Origin: Oscillospiraceae bacterium
GTDB taxonomy: Bacteria > Bacillota > Clostridia > Oscillospirales > Ruminococcaceae
DNA length: 16,124 bases
Assembly (NCBI GenBank): GCA_016303235.1
Contig: JAEDMB010000033.1
Span: 1 to 16,124, forward strand
Direction of reading: 5' to 3'
Positions 7,526-13,164 of the stretch are shown here, piece by piece. The notes beneath the pieces were generated by a model, which worked only from the letters and a program-made list of their open reading frames with translations, did not search any database and was not told the DNA's origin. The number at the start of each line of letters is the position of its first letter. Positions within the stretch are counted from its first letter, which is position 1. Both the position numbers and the translations under genes were made by a program.

Positions 7526-7880
7526 GCCTCATCATCTGCTTTGTACTGAATTTTTTGAGGGTAAGGGTTACAGTGAAAAATTTACCGGAAATATGTACAA
7601 AGTAATATCAGAACTTGAAAAAAATCCCGAAATATTTCTTGCAGTCAAATCTGATGTCATATGCTCCGGATGTCCGAAAAACTGCATATCCGGAAAAGCT
7701 TTTTCATATGACAGAAAAATTCTTGAATATTGTAAGCTCAATGAAAATACTGTTTACAGATACAGCGATTTGAAAAAGAAAGTAAAATCAGAAATACTTG
7801 AAAAAAATTTTCTTGAAAATATATGCGGTGACTGTCAGTGGTACAGTATATGCAGTAAATCAGAAAAGGGCGGAATATGA
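7512..7880 (+). CDS. DUF1284 Cys-rich protein (putative metal/Fe-S protein)
   Basis: The protein matches DUF1284, whose members begin with LRPHHLLC followed by GKGYS. It has 122 residues from ATG 7512; an in-frame TTG at 7503 would add three residues but is crowded by the nearest purine-rich stretch. Its eight cysteines fall in clusters: C11 in PHHLLC, C51-x2-C54-P-x2-C58, C74, and C105-x2-C108-x5-C114. This pattern suggests an iron-sulfur or zinc site; the family has no established function that I know of. It overlaps bioY by 14 bases, so expression should follow biotin supply if the BirA site is real. A terminator hairpin overlaps its final codons and stop. Confidence 0.85.
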   Translation: MLTLRPHHLLCTEFFEGKGYSEKFTGNMYKVISELEKNPEIFLAVKSDVICSGCPKNCISGKAFSYDRKILEYCKLNENTVYRYSDLKKKVKSEILEKNFLENICGDCQWYSICSKSEKGGI

Positions 7881-7900
7881 ATTTCCGCCCTTGATTTTTT
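7866..7900. terminator. Bidirectional terminator between DUF1284 and the InlB-repeat gene
   Basis: A 10-bp stem AAGGGCGGAA (7866-7875) / TTCCGCCCTT (7883-7892) with a 7-base loop and a T-run on the right for the plus strand; the A-run on the left gives a shorter U-tract for the minus strand. The DUF1284 stop codon lies in the loop and the convergent gene stops at 7900, so one hairpin serves both genes. Confidence 0.88.
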
Positions 7901-9042
7901 TACTTGTTAAGCAGAAAATCTGCCTGTTTCTGAAGTTCTTCAAGAGTAATTTCACCGTTTTTATAAGCTCTTTTTGCATCTATAAGCGAAAAACAGTTAA
8001 GCTGTTCGTCTGATATATCGGATTCCTTTACCCATTTACAGCCGAATGAAATACTTTCACCCTTGAGAAGTGCCGGAATTTCAAATTTATCATTCGGCCA
8101 GTATGTTTTGCCCTTGTATGTCCAGCCTGCAAAAACATATCCCGATTTTGTAAACTCACATTCCGGTACTGTAATTGTATCGCCGTAAGATGCTTTTACT
8201 TTTGTTATCTGAGTAAGTGACGCTGAAAATTTTACATTATAGGTCAGAGGATTCCATATAGCTGTAAAATATGCCTCCTCATCGGGCATTATATAAGTTG
8301 CACTTGTGAGATAATCCTTGCCGTCATTTTCGCAGTGCCAGCCGGAAAGATTATAGCCTTTTCTTGCAAATCTTGTATTGTCGGCAAGTTCAAAGGACTG
8401 TGTTGCAAATTTTTCAAATGAAACGGCTGTTCCGCCGATAACATCGTCAAAATCTCCGGCAAGATAGTTTACATTGTGCCATGCTCTCCAGACAGGATAA
8501 AGAACTAAATCATATGAGGGAGCAATCATTTTCTGACCTTTCTGGAATATGCGTTCTCCGTCAGTCCAGCCACACTGCTGAAATCCCTCTTTCTGAACTA
8601 CATCTTTAGGAATAAGAACAGCAAGCCCTGCAACAGAGGAAACTTCGTCTGCGGGTTCAAGAAATTCCCCGCCGTCAGCATCATATGTTACTGTGTGGAA
8701 ATCCTTGTCACCTTCCTTAAACCATACAGGCGAAAGAACTGTGTCGCTTTCGGGCATTTTAAACGCATCGCCCTCCTGATACATAATGTAATTGTCATAA
8801 GTCCAGCCCGAAAAATAATAGCCGTCTTTTTCAAGCTCTCCCTCCGGAATAAGTATTGAAGAACTTCCCTCTATTGTCATATCAGGGAAATCATAATCCA
8901 CATATGTTCCTCCGTCAAGGTCAAAGCTTAATGTATATGAAACCTTTTCGGCAGTTTCTCCGAATGAGCTGACGGCAGACATACTGCACATTGAAAGTGT
9001 AATCGCTGTTGCCACGGAAAAGCATTTTGAAAATAAATTCAT
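7900..9042 (-). CDS. Secreted protein with InlB B-type (Listeria-Bacteroides) repeats
   Basis: The 380-residue protein has a signal peptide (about 1-27, hydrophobic core VATAITLSMCSMSAV). Four repeats of the InlB B-repeat/Flg_new type follow, at roughly residues 36-107, 117-185, 189-264 and 268-347. Each has the pattern V-x-Y/F-D-x-D/A-G-G at the start, G-Y/F-x-F-x-G-W in the middle and a closing P-V/I-W; examples are GYYFSGW, GFQQCGW, GYNLSGW and GYVFAGW. The C-terminal 30 residues are a charged helix (SLIDAKRAYKNGEITLEELQ). No LPxTG motif, lipobox or C-terminal membrane segment is visible, so it is probably released or held non-covalently. The repeats are a beta-grasp module found in adhesins and other surface proteins. 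It follows the DUF4250 gene by 13 bases; GAGGAG precedes the ATG. Confidence 0.85.
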   Translation of the reverse strand: MNLFSKCFSVATAITLSMCSMSAVSSFGETAEKVSYTLSFDLDGGTYVDYDFPDMTIEGSSSILIPEGELEKDGYYFSGWTYDNYIMYQEGDAFKMPESDTVLSPVWFKEGDKDFHTVTYDADGGEFLEPADEVSSVAGLAVLIPKDVVQKEGFQQCGWTDGERIFQKGQKMIAPSYDLVLYPVWRAWHNVNYLAGDFDDVIGGTAVSFEKFATQSFELADNTRFARKGYNLSGWHCENDGKDYLTSATYIMPDEEAYFTAIWNPLTYNVKFSASLTQITKVKASYGDTITVPECEFTKSGYVFAGWTYKGKTYWPNDKFEIPALLKGESISFGCKWVKESDISDEQLNCFSLIDAKRAYKNGEITLEELQKQADFLLNK

Positions 9043-9055
9043 AAAAAAAATCTCC

Positions 9056-9232
9056 TCATTTAAATCTGTTTAATTTTTCGTCATAGGAATATCCTATTGA
9101 TTTAAGCCTGCTGATTATATCATCTTCAGAAACATCGAGACTCTTACATAAATCATCAAGATTTTTATAATTATCTCTTAGCATTGTATTTATATAGCTT
9201 AAAAGTATAGCAGGGTCGTTTGGAATAAGCAT
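9056..9232 (-). CDS. DUF4250 small protein
   Basis: This 58-residue protein matches DUF4250, a short helical family common in Clostridia; the pattern PNDPAILLSYINTMLRDNY, LDDLCKSLDVSEDDI and IGYSYDEKLNRF fits the whole family length. I chose ATG 9232 because family members start ML/MIPxDPxxLLSY; the longer reading from TTG 9256 would place the Shine-Dalgarno AAAGGA inside the coding region. The function is unknown; the centre looks like a small helical DNA-binding unit but that is a guess. It is the first gene of a two-gene unit with the secreted InlB-repeat protein. Confidence 0.8.
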   Translation of the reverse strand: MLIPNDPAILLSYINTMLRDNYKNLDDLCKSLDVSEDDIISRLKSIGYSYDEKLNRFK

Positions 9233-9271
9233 AAATATTAAACTTTCCTTTCGCAAATATTCTATGAATTA

Positions 9272-9300
9272 ATGTTACATTATATAATGATGTTTGTCAA
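9272..9300 (-). promoter_or_regulatory. Likely promoter of the DUF4250/InlB-repeat unit
   Basis: On the minus strand a perfect -35 TTGACA (9300-9295) is followed after 17 bases by TAACAT (9277-9272), which matches 4 of 6 positions of the -10. A better TATAAT lies in between but only 10 bases from the -35, so it cannot pair with it. Confidence 0.5.
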
Positions 9301-9394
9301 TAAAAACATTAAAAATTTTTTATTTATGTTAATACTGCACAAGCCAGCAATATTTTTTTTGTTGCTGTTCACAATAGTTTTGCACTCAAAAATA

Positions 9395-9403
9395 TGATAT
9401 AAT
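9395..9403 (+). promoter_or_regulatory. Extended -10 promoter of the HAD phosphatase gene
   Basis: TGATATAAT gives a perfect extended -10; the position 17 bases upstream (TAGTTT at 9375-9380) is a poor -35, so the extended element would have to compensate. It lies 50 bases before the ATG at 9453, which has AAGGAG about 8 bases ahead. Confidence 0.55.
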
Positions 9404-9452
9404 AATTTTAAATTCAATTTTGGAAAATAAAATAATTAAGGAGCTTTAATTT

Positions 9453-10082
9453 ATGAACGGAATTATATTCGATTTGGACGGCACTCTCTGGGATTCTTCA
9501 AAGCAGGTCGCTGTCGCCTGGAATAACGCTATGAGAGACTATTCGGACGGCAGAATAAGCGTTGATGATAATTTCATGAAAAGCATTATGGGAAAAACTA
9601 TGGACGAAATTGCTCTCATGCTTTTTCAGAATTACCCCGATTTGGATATTGAACTTATATATAAAAAATGCTTTGAGTACGAAGAAGAATATCTGCTTAA
9701 ATACGGTGCAGAACTCTATCCCGAACTCGAAAGCACTCTTAAAATTCTTTCCGGAAATTACAGGCTTTCAATAGTAAGCAACTGTCAGAAAGGATATATT
9801 GAAGCTTTTCTGAATCATTACGGTTTTGAAAAATATTTCTCCGACAGGGAATGTTTCGGAAATACTCTGAAAGAAAAGGATTATAATATAAAGCTTGTGC
9901 ATGAACGTTCCGGCTGTGAAAAATCGGTTTATGTAGGCGATACTGAATGGGATTACAATTCAGCAGTAAAAGCCGGAGTAAAGTTCATTCATGCAAAATA
10001 TGGTTTCGGAAAAGTTCCCGAGGGTGTTCCGTATATTAATAAAATCAGCGAACTTCCCGATATAATCAGAGATTTATATTGA
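9453..10082 (+). CDS. HAD-superfamily phosphatase (phosphoglycolate phosphatase-like)
   Basis: This 209-residue haloacid-dehalogenase-like hydrolase is of the Gph/PGMB subgroup with a helical cap inserted after motif I. Motif I is FDLDGT (nucleophile D7, acid D9), motif II is VSNC (S109), the motif III lysine is probably K140 or K142 in TLKEKDYN, and motif IV is VGDTEWD (D163, D167), which holds the Mg ion. Cap residues run from about 15 to 80. Likely substrates are small sugar- or glycolate-phosphates, but the sequence does not choose between them. Its last 17 bases overlap the 3' end of the convergent dCMP deaminase gene and no terminator hairpin is visible there. Confidence 0.88.
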   Translation: MNGIIFDLDGTLWDSSKQVAVAWNNAMRDYSDGRISVDDNFMKSIMGKTMDEIALMLFQNYPDLDIELIYKKCFEYEEEYLLKYGAELYPELESTLKILSGNYRLSIVSNCQKGYIEAFLNHYGFEKYFSDRECFGNTLKEKDYNIKLVHERSGCEKSVYVGDTEWDYNSAVKAGVKFIHAKYGFGKVPEGVPYINKISELPDIIRDLY

Positions 10083-10548
10083 GAATCTTTCCTGATGATT
10101 TATACTGAACGGTTTCAACTCCGCATTTTTCAAACATAAGCTTTGATGCCTTTACTCCCTCCGTATTGGCATACTTGTTTTCAGCATACACAACCTTTTT
10201 TATACCGCTTTGTATTATTGCCTTTGCACACTCATTGCACGGAAAAAGTGTTACATAGAGAGTCGCATTTTTAAGGCTTGCCGTATTTCTGTTAAGTATT
10301 GCGTTAAGCTCGGCATGACATACAAAGGGGTATTTTGTGTCAAGAGATGTTTCACCAGTTCGTTCCCACGGCATATCATCATCATTACAGCCTGTCGGCA
10401 TACCGTTGTAACCTACTGCTACTATCTTTTTTTCCTCATTGACGATACAAGCTCCCACCTGTGTTGAAGAATCCTTGCTCCTCTGTGCGGAAAGCTTTGC
10501 TATTCCCATAAAATATTCGTCCCATGAAATATAGTTTTCACGTTTCAT
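10066..10548 (-). CDS. Deoxycytidylate (dCMP) deaminase
   Basis: The enzyme deaminates dCMP to dUMP, the substrate of thymidylate synthase. The 160-residue protein has the zinc-binding signature of the cytidine/dCMP deaminase superfamily: HAE at 78-80 (zinc ligand H78, proton shuttle E80) and PCNEC with C104 and C107. It also has the dCMP-type segment GACIVNEEKKIVAVGYNGMPTG (positions 32-53, given by key residues GYNGMPTG) with a following NDDDMPW. Length and motifs fit the ComEB/dCMP deaminase family. GGAGG lies 11 bases before the ATG. Its role connects with ThyX, about 5 kb to the left and transcribed separately. Confidence 0.93.
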   Translation of the reverse strand: MKRENYISWDEYFMGIAKLSAQRSKDSSTQVGACIVNEEKKIVAVGYNGMPTGCNDDDMPWERTGETSLDTKYPFVCHAELNAILNRNTASLKNATLYVTLFPCNECAKAIIQSGIKKVVYAENKYANTEGVKASKLMFEKCGVETVQYKSSGKILNINL

Positions 10549-10577
10549 ATTTATTAAAACCTCCGGTTTTTTGTTTT

Positions 10578-10606
10578 ATTATATCATGATTTATTGAAAA
10601 AATCAA
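10578..10606 (-). promoter_or_regulatory. Promoter of the dCMP deaminase gene
   Basis: On the minus strand -35 TTGATT (10606-10601), 17-base spacer, -10 TATAAT (10583-10578) with TG in the extended position. Confidence 0.75.
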
Positions 10607-10653
10607 GCTTTAAAATTATCCTTGATTAAAAAAAATATTTTTTTGAGTTTATA

Positions 10654-10683
10654 TTGACTTTTTATATTAAACTGTGATATAAT
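10654..10683 (+). promoter_or_regulatory. Promoter of tRNA-Gln
   Basis: -35 TTGACT (10654-10659), 18-base spacer and -10 TATAAT (10678-10683) with TG at 10675-10676. It lies about 20 bases before the mature 5' end of the tRNA. Confidence 0.75.
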
Positions 10684-10701
10684 ATCATGTAACTCAAATA
10701 C

Positions 10702-10777
10702 TGAATCGTAGCCAAGGGGTAAGGCAACGGACTTTGACTCCGTCATTCCGCTGGTTCGAATCCAGCCGGTTCAACCA
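10702..10777 (+). tRNA. tRNA-Gln (anticodon UUG)
   Basis: The 76-base gene folds as a full cloverleaf. The acceptor stem is TGAATCG (10702-10708) with CGGTTCA (10767-10773), 7 pairs including one T-G; the discriminator A is at 10774 and CCA is encoded at 10775-10777. The anticodon arm is ACGGA-CTTTGAC-TCCGT with TTG as anticodon; the T arm is GCTGG-TTCGAAT-CCAGC. The D-arm has the GCCAAGGGGTAAGGC form typical of bacterial tRNA-Gln. It reads CAA and, by wobble, CAG. It is a single-gene transcript with its own promoter and terminator. I looked for a second copy of its 3' end further right, as an integrated element would leave, and saw none in the window. Confidence 0.97.
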
Positions 10778-10783
10778 TCAAAT

Positions 10784-10826
10784 ACACGGTATTCTGTGAT
10801 TATTTGCAGAATACCGTGTTTTTTTG
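10784..10826 (+). terminator. Terminator of tRNA-Gln
   Basis: A perfect 13-bp stem ACACGGTATTCTG (10784-10796) / CAGAATACCGTGT (10807-10819) with a 10-base loop, followed by a T-run ending at 10826. Its arms resemble those of the hairpin at 12044-12078. Confidence 0.9.
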
Positions 10827-10934
10827 TCCTTAATTATTAACAAACTGTAAATATTCCGTGAATTTTAAATTCCTGCGTTTAAATAATCGGTATTTTCTGC
10901 CCTTTTATAGAAATACATTTTCAGGAGGAGAGAA
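10827..10934 (+). other. Leader of the lysis cassette; no clear promoter
   Basis: These bases separate the tRNA terminator from the first cassette gene. I see a strong Shine-Dalgarno (AGGAGGAGAG, 10922-10931) but no convincing sigma-A promoter. There is a 13-base palindrome GAATTTTAAATTC at 10860-10872 that could be a protein site. With a strong terminator upstream, the cassette needs its own start, possibly by an alternative sigma factor. Confidence 0.5.
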
Positions 10935-11201
10935 ATGACTGAAATAATTACTGCATTAATCACGGGAGTATGCTCCGTTGCGGGAGTTATATTCACTACT
11001 TCGGCAAGCAACAGAAAATTACAGCATCAGCTTGAAATAAATCAGGCTGTTGTAAATACCAAGCTTGAAAATCTTACCGAAGAAGTCAGAAAGCATAATA
11101 ATTTTACTGTCCGCGTACCTATTTTAGAGGAACAGGTTTCTGCTCTCAATGAAGAAATAAGAGAACTTAAACATAAAATCGAGGTGCTTGAACATGATTA
11201 A
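10935..11201 (+). CDS. Phage-type membrane-anchored coiled-coil protein (lysis cassette, holin-associated)
   Basis: This 88-residue protein has one N-terminal transmembrane segment (about residues 3-22, ITALITGVCSVAGVIF). A long charged helix from about 27 to 88 follows, with heptad-like spacing (KLENLTEEVRKHNNF, ILEEQVSALNEEIRELKHKI). Proteins of this form, with the phrase EVRxHNNFxxRVPxLEEQ, lie just before holin and endolysin genes in clostridial phages; that is from memory of such cassettes and no name is established that I can give. It may be a lysis regulator or an XhlA-like holin partner. AGGAGGAG precedes the ATG; the last 8 bases overlap the next gene. Confidence 0.8.
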   Translation: MTEIITALITGVCSVAGVIFTTSASNRKLQHQLEINQAVVNTKLENLTEEVRKHNNFTVRVPILEEQVSALNEEIRELKHKIEVLEHD

Positions 11202-11388
11202 AAATCTCGCAAAACTGATTGATGTCAAATCAATCGTAACGCTTATTTTAACGGCTGTTTTCGCAGTTCTGTCGCTCAAGGGTCAAATATCCCCCGAACA
11301 GTTCCAGACAGTCTTTACAGTCGTTATAAGCTTTTACTTCGGTACGCAGTATCAGAAAAACAGGGAGGAAAATTCAAATGAAAAATAA
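11194..11388 (+). CDS. Small phage holin-like membrane protein
   Basis: This 64-residue protein has two short hydrophobic stretches (about residues 14-27, SIVTLILTAVFAVLSL, and about 38-52, FTVVISFYFGTQ) joined by KGQISPEQFQTVF. A charged tail follows (QKNREENSNEK). This layout is typical of clostridial phage holins that sit before the endolysin. I chose ATG 11194 because GAGG lies 9 bases upstream; an in-frame TTG at 11188 would add two residues. It overlaps the previous gene by 8 bases and the endolysin gene by 11, so the three are translated as a unit. A holin would permeabilise the membrane and let the endolysin reach the wall; the endolysin has no signal peptide, which agrees with that. 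Confidence 0.8.
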   Translation: MIKNLAKLIDVKSIVTLILTAVFAVLSLKGQISPEQFQTVFTVVISFYFGTQYQKNREENSNEK

Positions 11389-12037
11389 AATTATTCAGCT
11401 TGCAAAAAAACAGATTGGAAATGATTATACTGCATACTGCCTTGATATGGGCTATAATTACCGCATTGAATGGTGTGCATGCTTTATATCATGGCTTGCA
11501 GAAAAGCTTGATATTACTGATATTATTCCTGTGGATATGTCATGCAACAGTCAGATTGAAAAGTTCAAAAAAATGGGCGTATGGCATACCGATAAAAATT
11601 TCAAATCCGGTGATATAATCTATTATGACTGGGATTATTCCGGAGATGCCGACCATGTCGGAATTATTGAAAAATCAGAAAACGGCTTTTTATCTGTAAT
11701 CGAAGGAAACAACGGAATTTATCCCGATGACCGTGTGCGTTGCCGTGAAATAAGTTCCGAAAGCCCTTTGATATTCGGATATGCCCGACCTGACTATAAT
11801 AAATTTACGGAATCCGTTTCTGTAATTCTCCCCTTACTTAAAAAAGACAGCTACGGAAATGCCGTAAAATCTCTTCAGATACTTCTTGATTCAAAAGGCT
11901 TTAATCTCGGTGCATACGGTATTGACGGCGATTTTGGCTGTAATACGGAATATGCTGTCAAACAGTTTCAGAAAAAATGCGGTATTGACATTGACGGAAT
12001 TGCCGGAAAAGATACATGGACTAATCTGCTGACATAG
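11378..12037 (+). CDS. CHAP-domain endolysin with C-terminal peptidoglycan-binding domain
   Basis: This 219-residue peptidoglycan hydrolase carries an N-terminal CHAP amidase/peptidase domain (about 1-140). The predicted nucleophile is C33 in EWCACFISW, the base is H93 in ADHVGII, and EGNN (109-112) supplies the third polar residue. A PG_binding_1 domain follows (about 155-219), with KDSYGNAVKSLQILL, YGIDGDFG and DGIAGKDTWTNLL, the standard repeat motif. There is no signal peptide, as in phage endolysins that depend on a holin. GGGAGG precedes the ATG. It ends the cassette and is followed at once by a bidirectional terminator. A stand-alone autolysin is less likely because of the missing signal and the two partners upstream. 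Confidence 0.92.
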   Translation: MKNKIIQLAKKQIGNDYTAYCLDMGYNYRIEWCACFISWLAEKLDITDIIPVDMSCNSQIEKFKKMGVWHTDKNFKSGDIIYYDWDYSGDADHVGIIEKSENGFLSVIEGNNGIYPDDRVRCREISSESPLIFGYARPDYNKFTESVSVILPLLKKDSYGNAVKSLQILLDSKGFNLGAYGIDGDFGCNTEYAVKQFQKKCGIDIDGIAGKDTWTNLLT

Positions 12038-12043
12038 AAAAAT

Positions 12044-12085
12044 TACGGTATTTCGCAGTTGTTTCACGAAATACCGTATTTTTTT
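12044..12085. terminator. Bidirectional terminator after the endolysin gene
   Basis: A 12-bp stem TACGGTATTTCG (12044-12055) / CGAAATACCGTA (12067-12078) with an 11-base loop and seven Ts after it; an A-rich stretch before it gives a U-tract for the opposite strand. It serves the endolysin gene and the convergent tetR remnant. Confidence 0.88.
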
Positions 12086-12677
12086 CAGTAATAATCCTTA
12101 TTGTTTAAAATGCATTTCTTTATAATACAGCATACTTTTTCAGGTGACAAAGAACATTCATTTTTTATCCACTCCATAATTACAGCAGTAATGCCGTTTA
12201 TATAAAAATTTATTATATAAATCCTTTCATCTTCGGGACATCTGAATCTTTCCATTATCGGATTGAAAATATACTGAAATAATTTTTTAAAAGTGTTTTC
12301 GGAATCCATAGCGGAAGATTTTGAAACAGTTATTTTAAAAATTCTCCTGTTATCCTTTATGAAATTCAAAAACGGTATGAGATAATCTGATGTTATAAAA
12401 TTCAGTTCTTTCAGAGTACCGTTTCTGATTTTTAACTTTATGGTATTTTTATCCGCATTGAAATATTTTAAAAAATCAAGACGAATATTTTCAATGCTTT
12501 CAATCAGCAAATCCCTTGTATTATCATAGTGAAGATAAAATGTAGAACGGTTTACTTCCGCTTTTTCGCATATTTCTTTTACAGTTATATATTCAAAATC
12601 CTTTTTTCAAGCAGTTCCAGCAATGCCTTATTCATTTTTCGGGCTGTATTAAAATATTTGCTTTCAGATTTTTTCAT
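12085..12677 (-). pseudogene. TetR/AcrR-family regulator gene broken by a one-base frameshift
   Basis: The strand encodes a TetR repressor in two frames. From ATG 12677 the first frame reads 30 residues (MKKSESKYFNTARKMNKALL to LLEKRILNI) and stops at 12585. Reading on in the next frame gives LLEKKDFEYITVKEIC, then EKAEVNRSTFYLHYDN and RDLLIESIENI, the classic TetR helix-turn-helix, continuing without a stop to 12085. The break is in an A-run (T6 at 12602-12607 on the plus strand); seven would restore the frame. The C-terminal part, open from 12510, is a helical ligand domain that begins after the DNA-binding region, so by itself it cannot act as a repressor. The run does not sit in the right phase for a standard A-AAA-AAG slip. 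The gene follows the small membrane-protein gene by 20 bases. A sequencing error in the homopolymer is an alternative. Confidence 0.85.
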
Positions 12678-12697
12678 TACGGCTGTGCCTCAAAAAT

Positions 12698-13048
12698 TTA
12701 ACTTTCACTGATTTCCTTTGCAAGCTCTACTATTTCAAAAGCATATTTTTTCTTTCCGTTTTCAAGAAGTCGCTTGTAAATGGGATAATTAACTCCCATA
12801 GCAATAAATCCTATAATGCCGATAATAATTCCGAATACCATAGATGCAACACCCGAACCAATTACCTTCATAGCAAGGCACATTCCCAGACCTGTAACAA
12901 GCGATGCAATAATGCCGAATGTATAAGTAAAAACTGTTGCGGGCATTTTTGCCTTTCTGTCAAGCTTTCTTAGTGCTATAATCTTAGATGTATCCTTTGG
13001 TGCATATTCGACTGCAAGCGTCTGTGCATAAATTTTGTCTGTGTTCAT
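12698..13048 (-). CDS. Conserved small membrane protein of unknown function
   Basis: The 116-residue protein has a basic, soluble N-terminus of about 35 residues (EYAPKDTSKIIALRKLDRKAK), two transmembrane helices (about 38-58 and 68-88, VFTYTFGIIASLVTGLGM and VASMVFGIIIGIIGFIAMGV) and a cytoplasmic tail ending YAFEIVELAKEISES. Close relatives occur in many Firmicutes and are sometimes labelled dihydropteridine reductase; nothing in the sequence supports an enzyme of that kind and I would not use the name. I start it at ATG 13048 because AAGGAGG lies 9 bases upstream; TTG 13054 is too close to that site. The broken tetR gene follows on the same strand, so the pair looks like a membrane protein with its local regulator. 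Confidence 0.8.
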   Translation of the reverse strand: MNTDKIYAQTLAVEYAPKDTSKIIALRKLDRKAKMPATVFTYTFGIIASLVTGLGMCLAMKVIGSGVASMVFGIIIGIIGFIAMGVNYPIYKRLLENGKKKYAFEIVELAKEISES

Positions 13049-13082
13049 ATTCAAGAACCTCCTTGTTTTTTTCTATGAATCT

Positions 13083-13107
13083 ATTATAGCACATTGTTTT
13101 TAAAAAC
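13083..13107 (-). promoter_or_regulatory. Promoter of the small membrane protein gene
   Basis: On the minus strand -10 TATAAT (13088-13083) with TG in the extended position (TGCTATAAT). The -35 is poor (TTCAGT with an 18-base spacer), so the extended -10 probably carries recognition. Confidence 0.6.
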
Positions 13108-13164
13108 TGAACAACAAGTTTTCAGATTTATGTTGATTTAAAGCCTTTTACATTAATATTAAAA

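Noticed and set aside
10702..10777. tRNA-Gln as the attachment site of an integrated element ending after the lysis cassette
   Set aside because: No second copy of the tRNA 3' end is visible in the window and no integrase gene is present; the tRNA is complete and followed by its own terminator.
12600..12610. Programmed -1 frameshift in tetR at an AAAAAAG heptamer
   Set aside because: The zero-frame codons are GAA AAA AGG, so the heptamer is not in the A-AAA-AAG phase; no strong downstream stem or upstream Shine-Dalgarno-like stimulator was seen. Single-tRNA or transcriptional slippage cannot be excluded, but a simple frameshift is the plainer reading.
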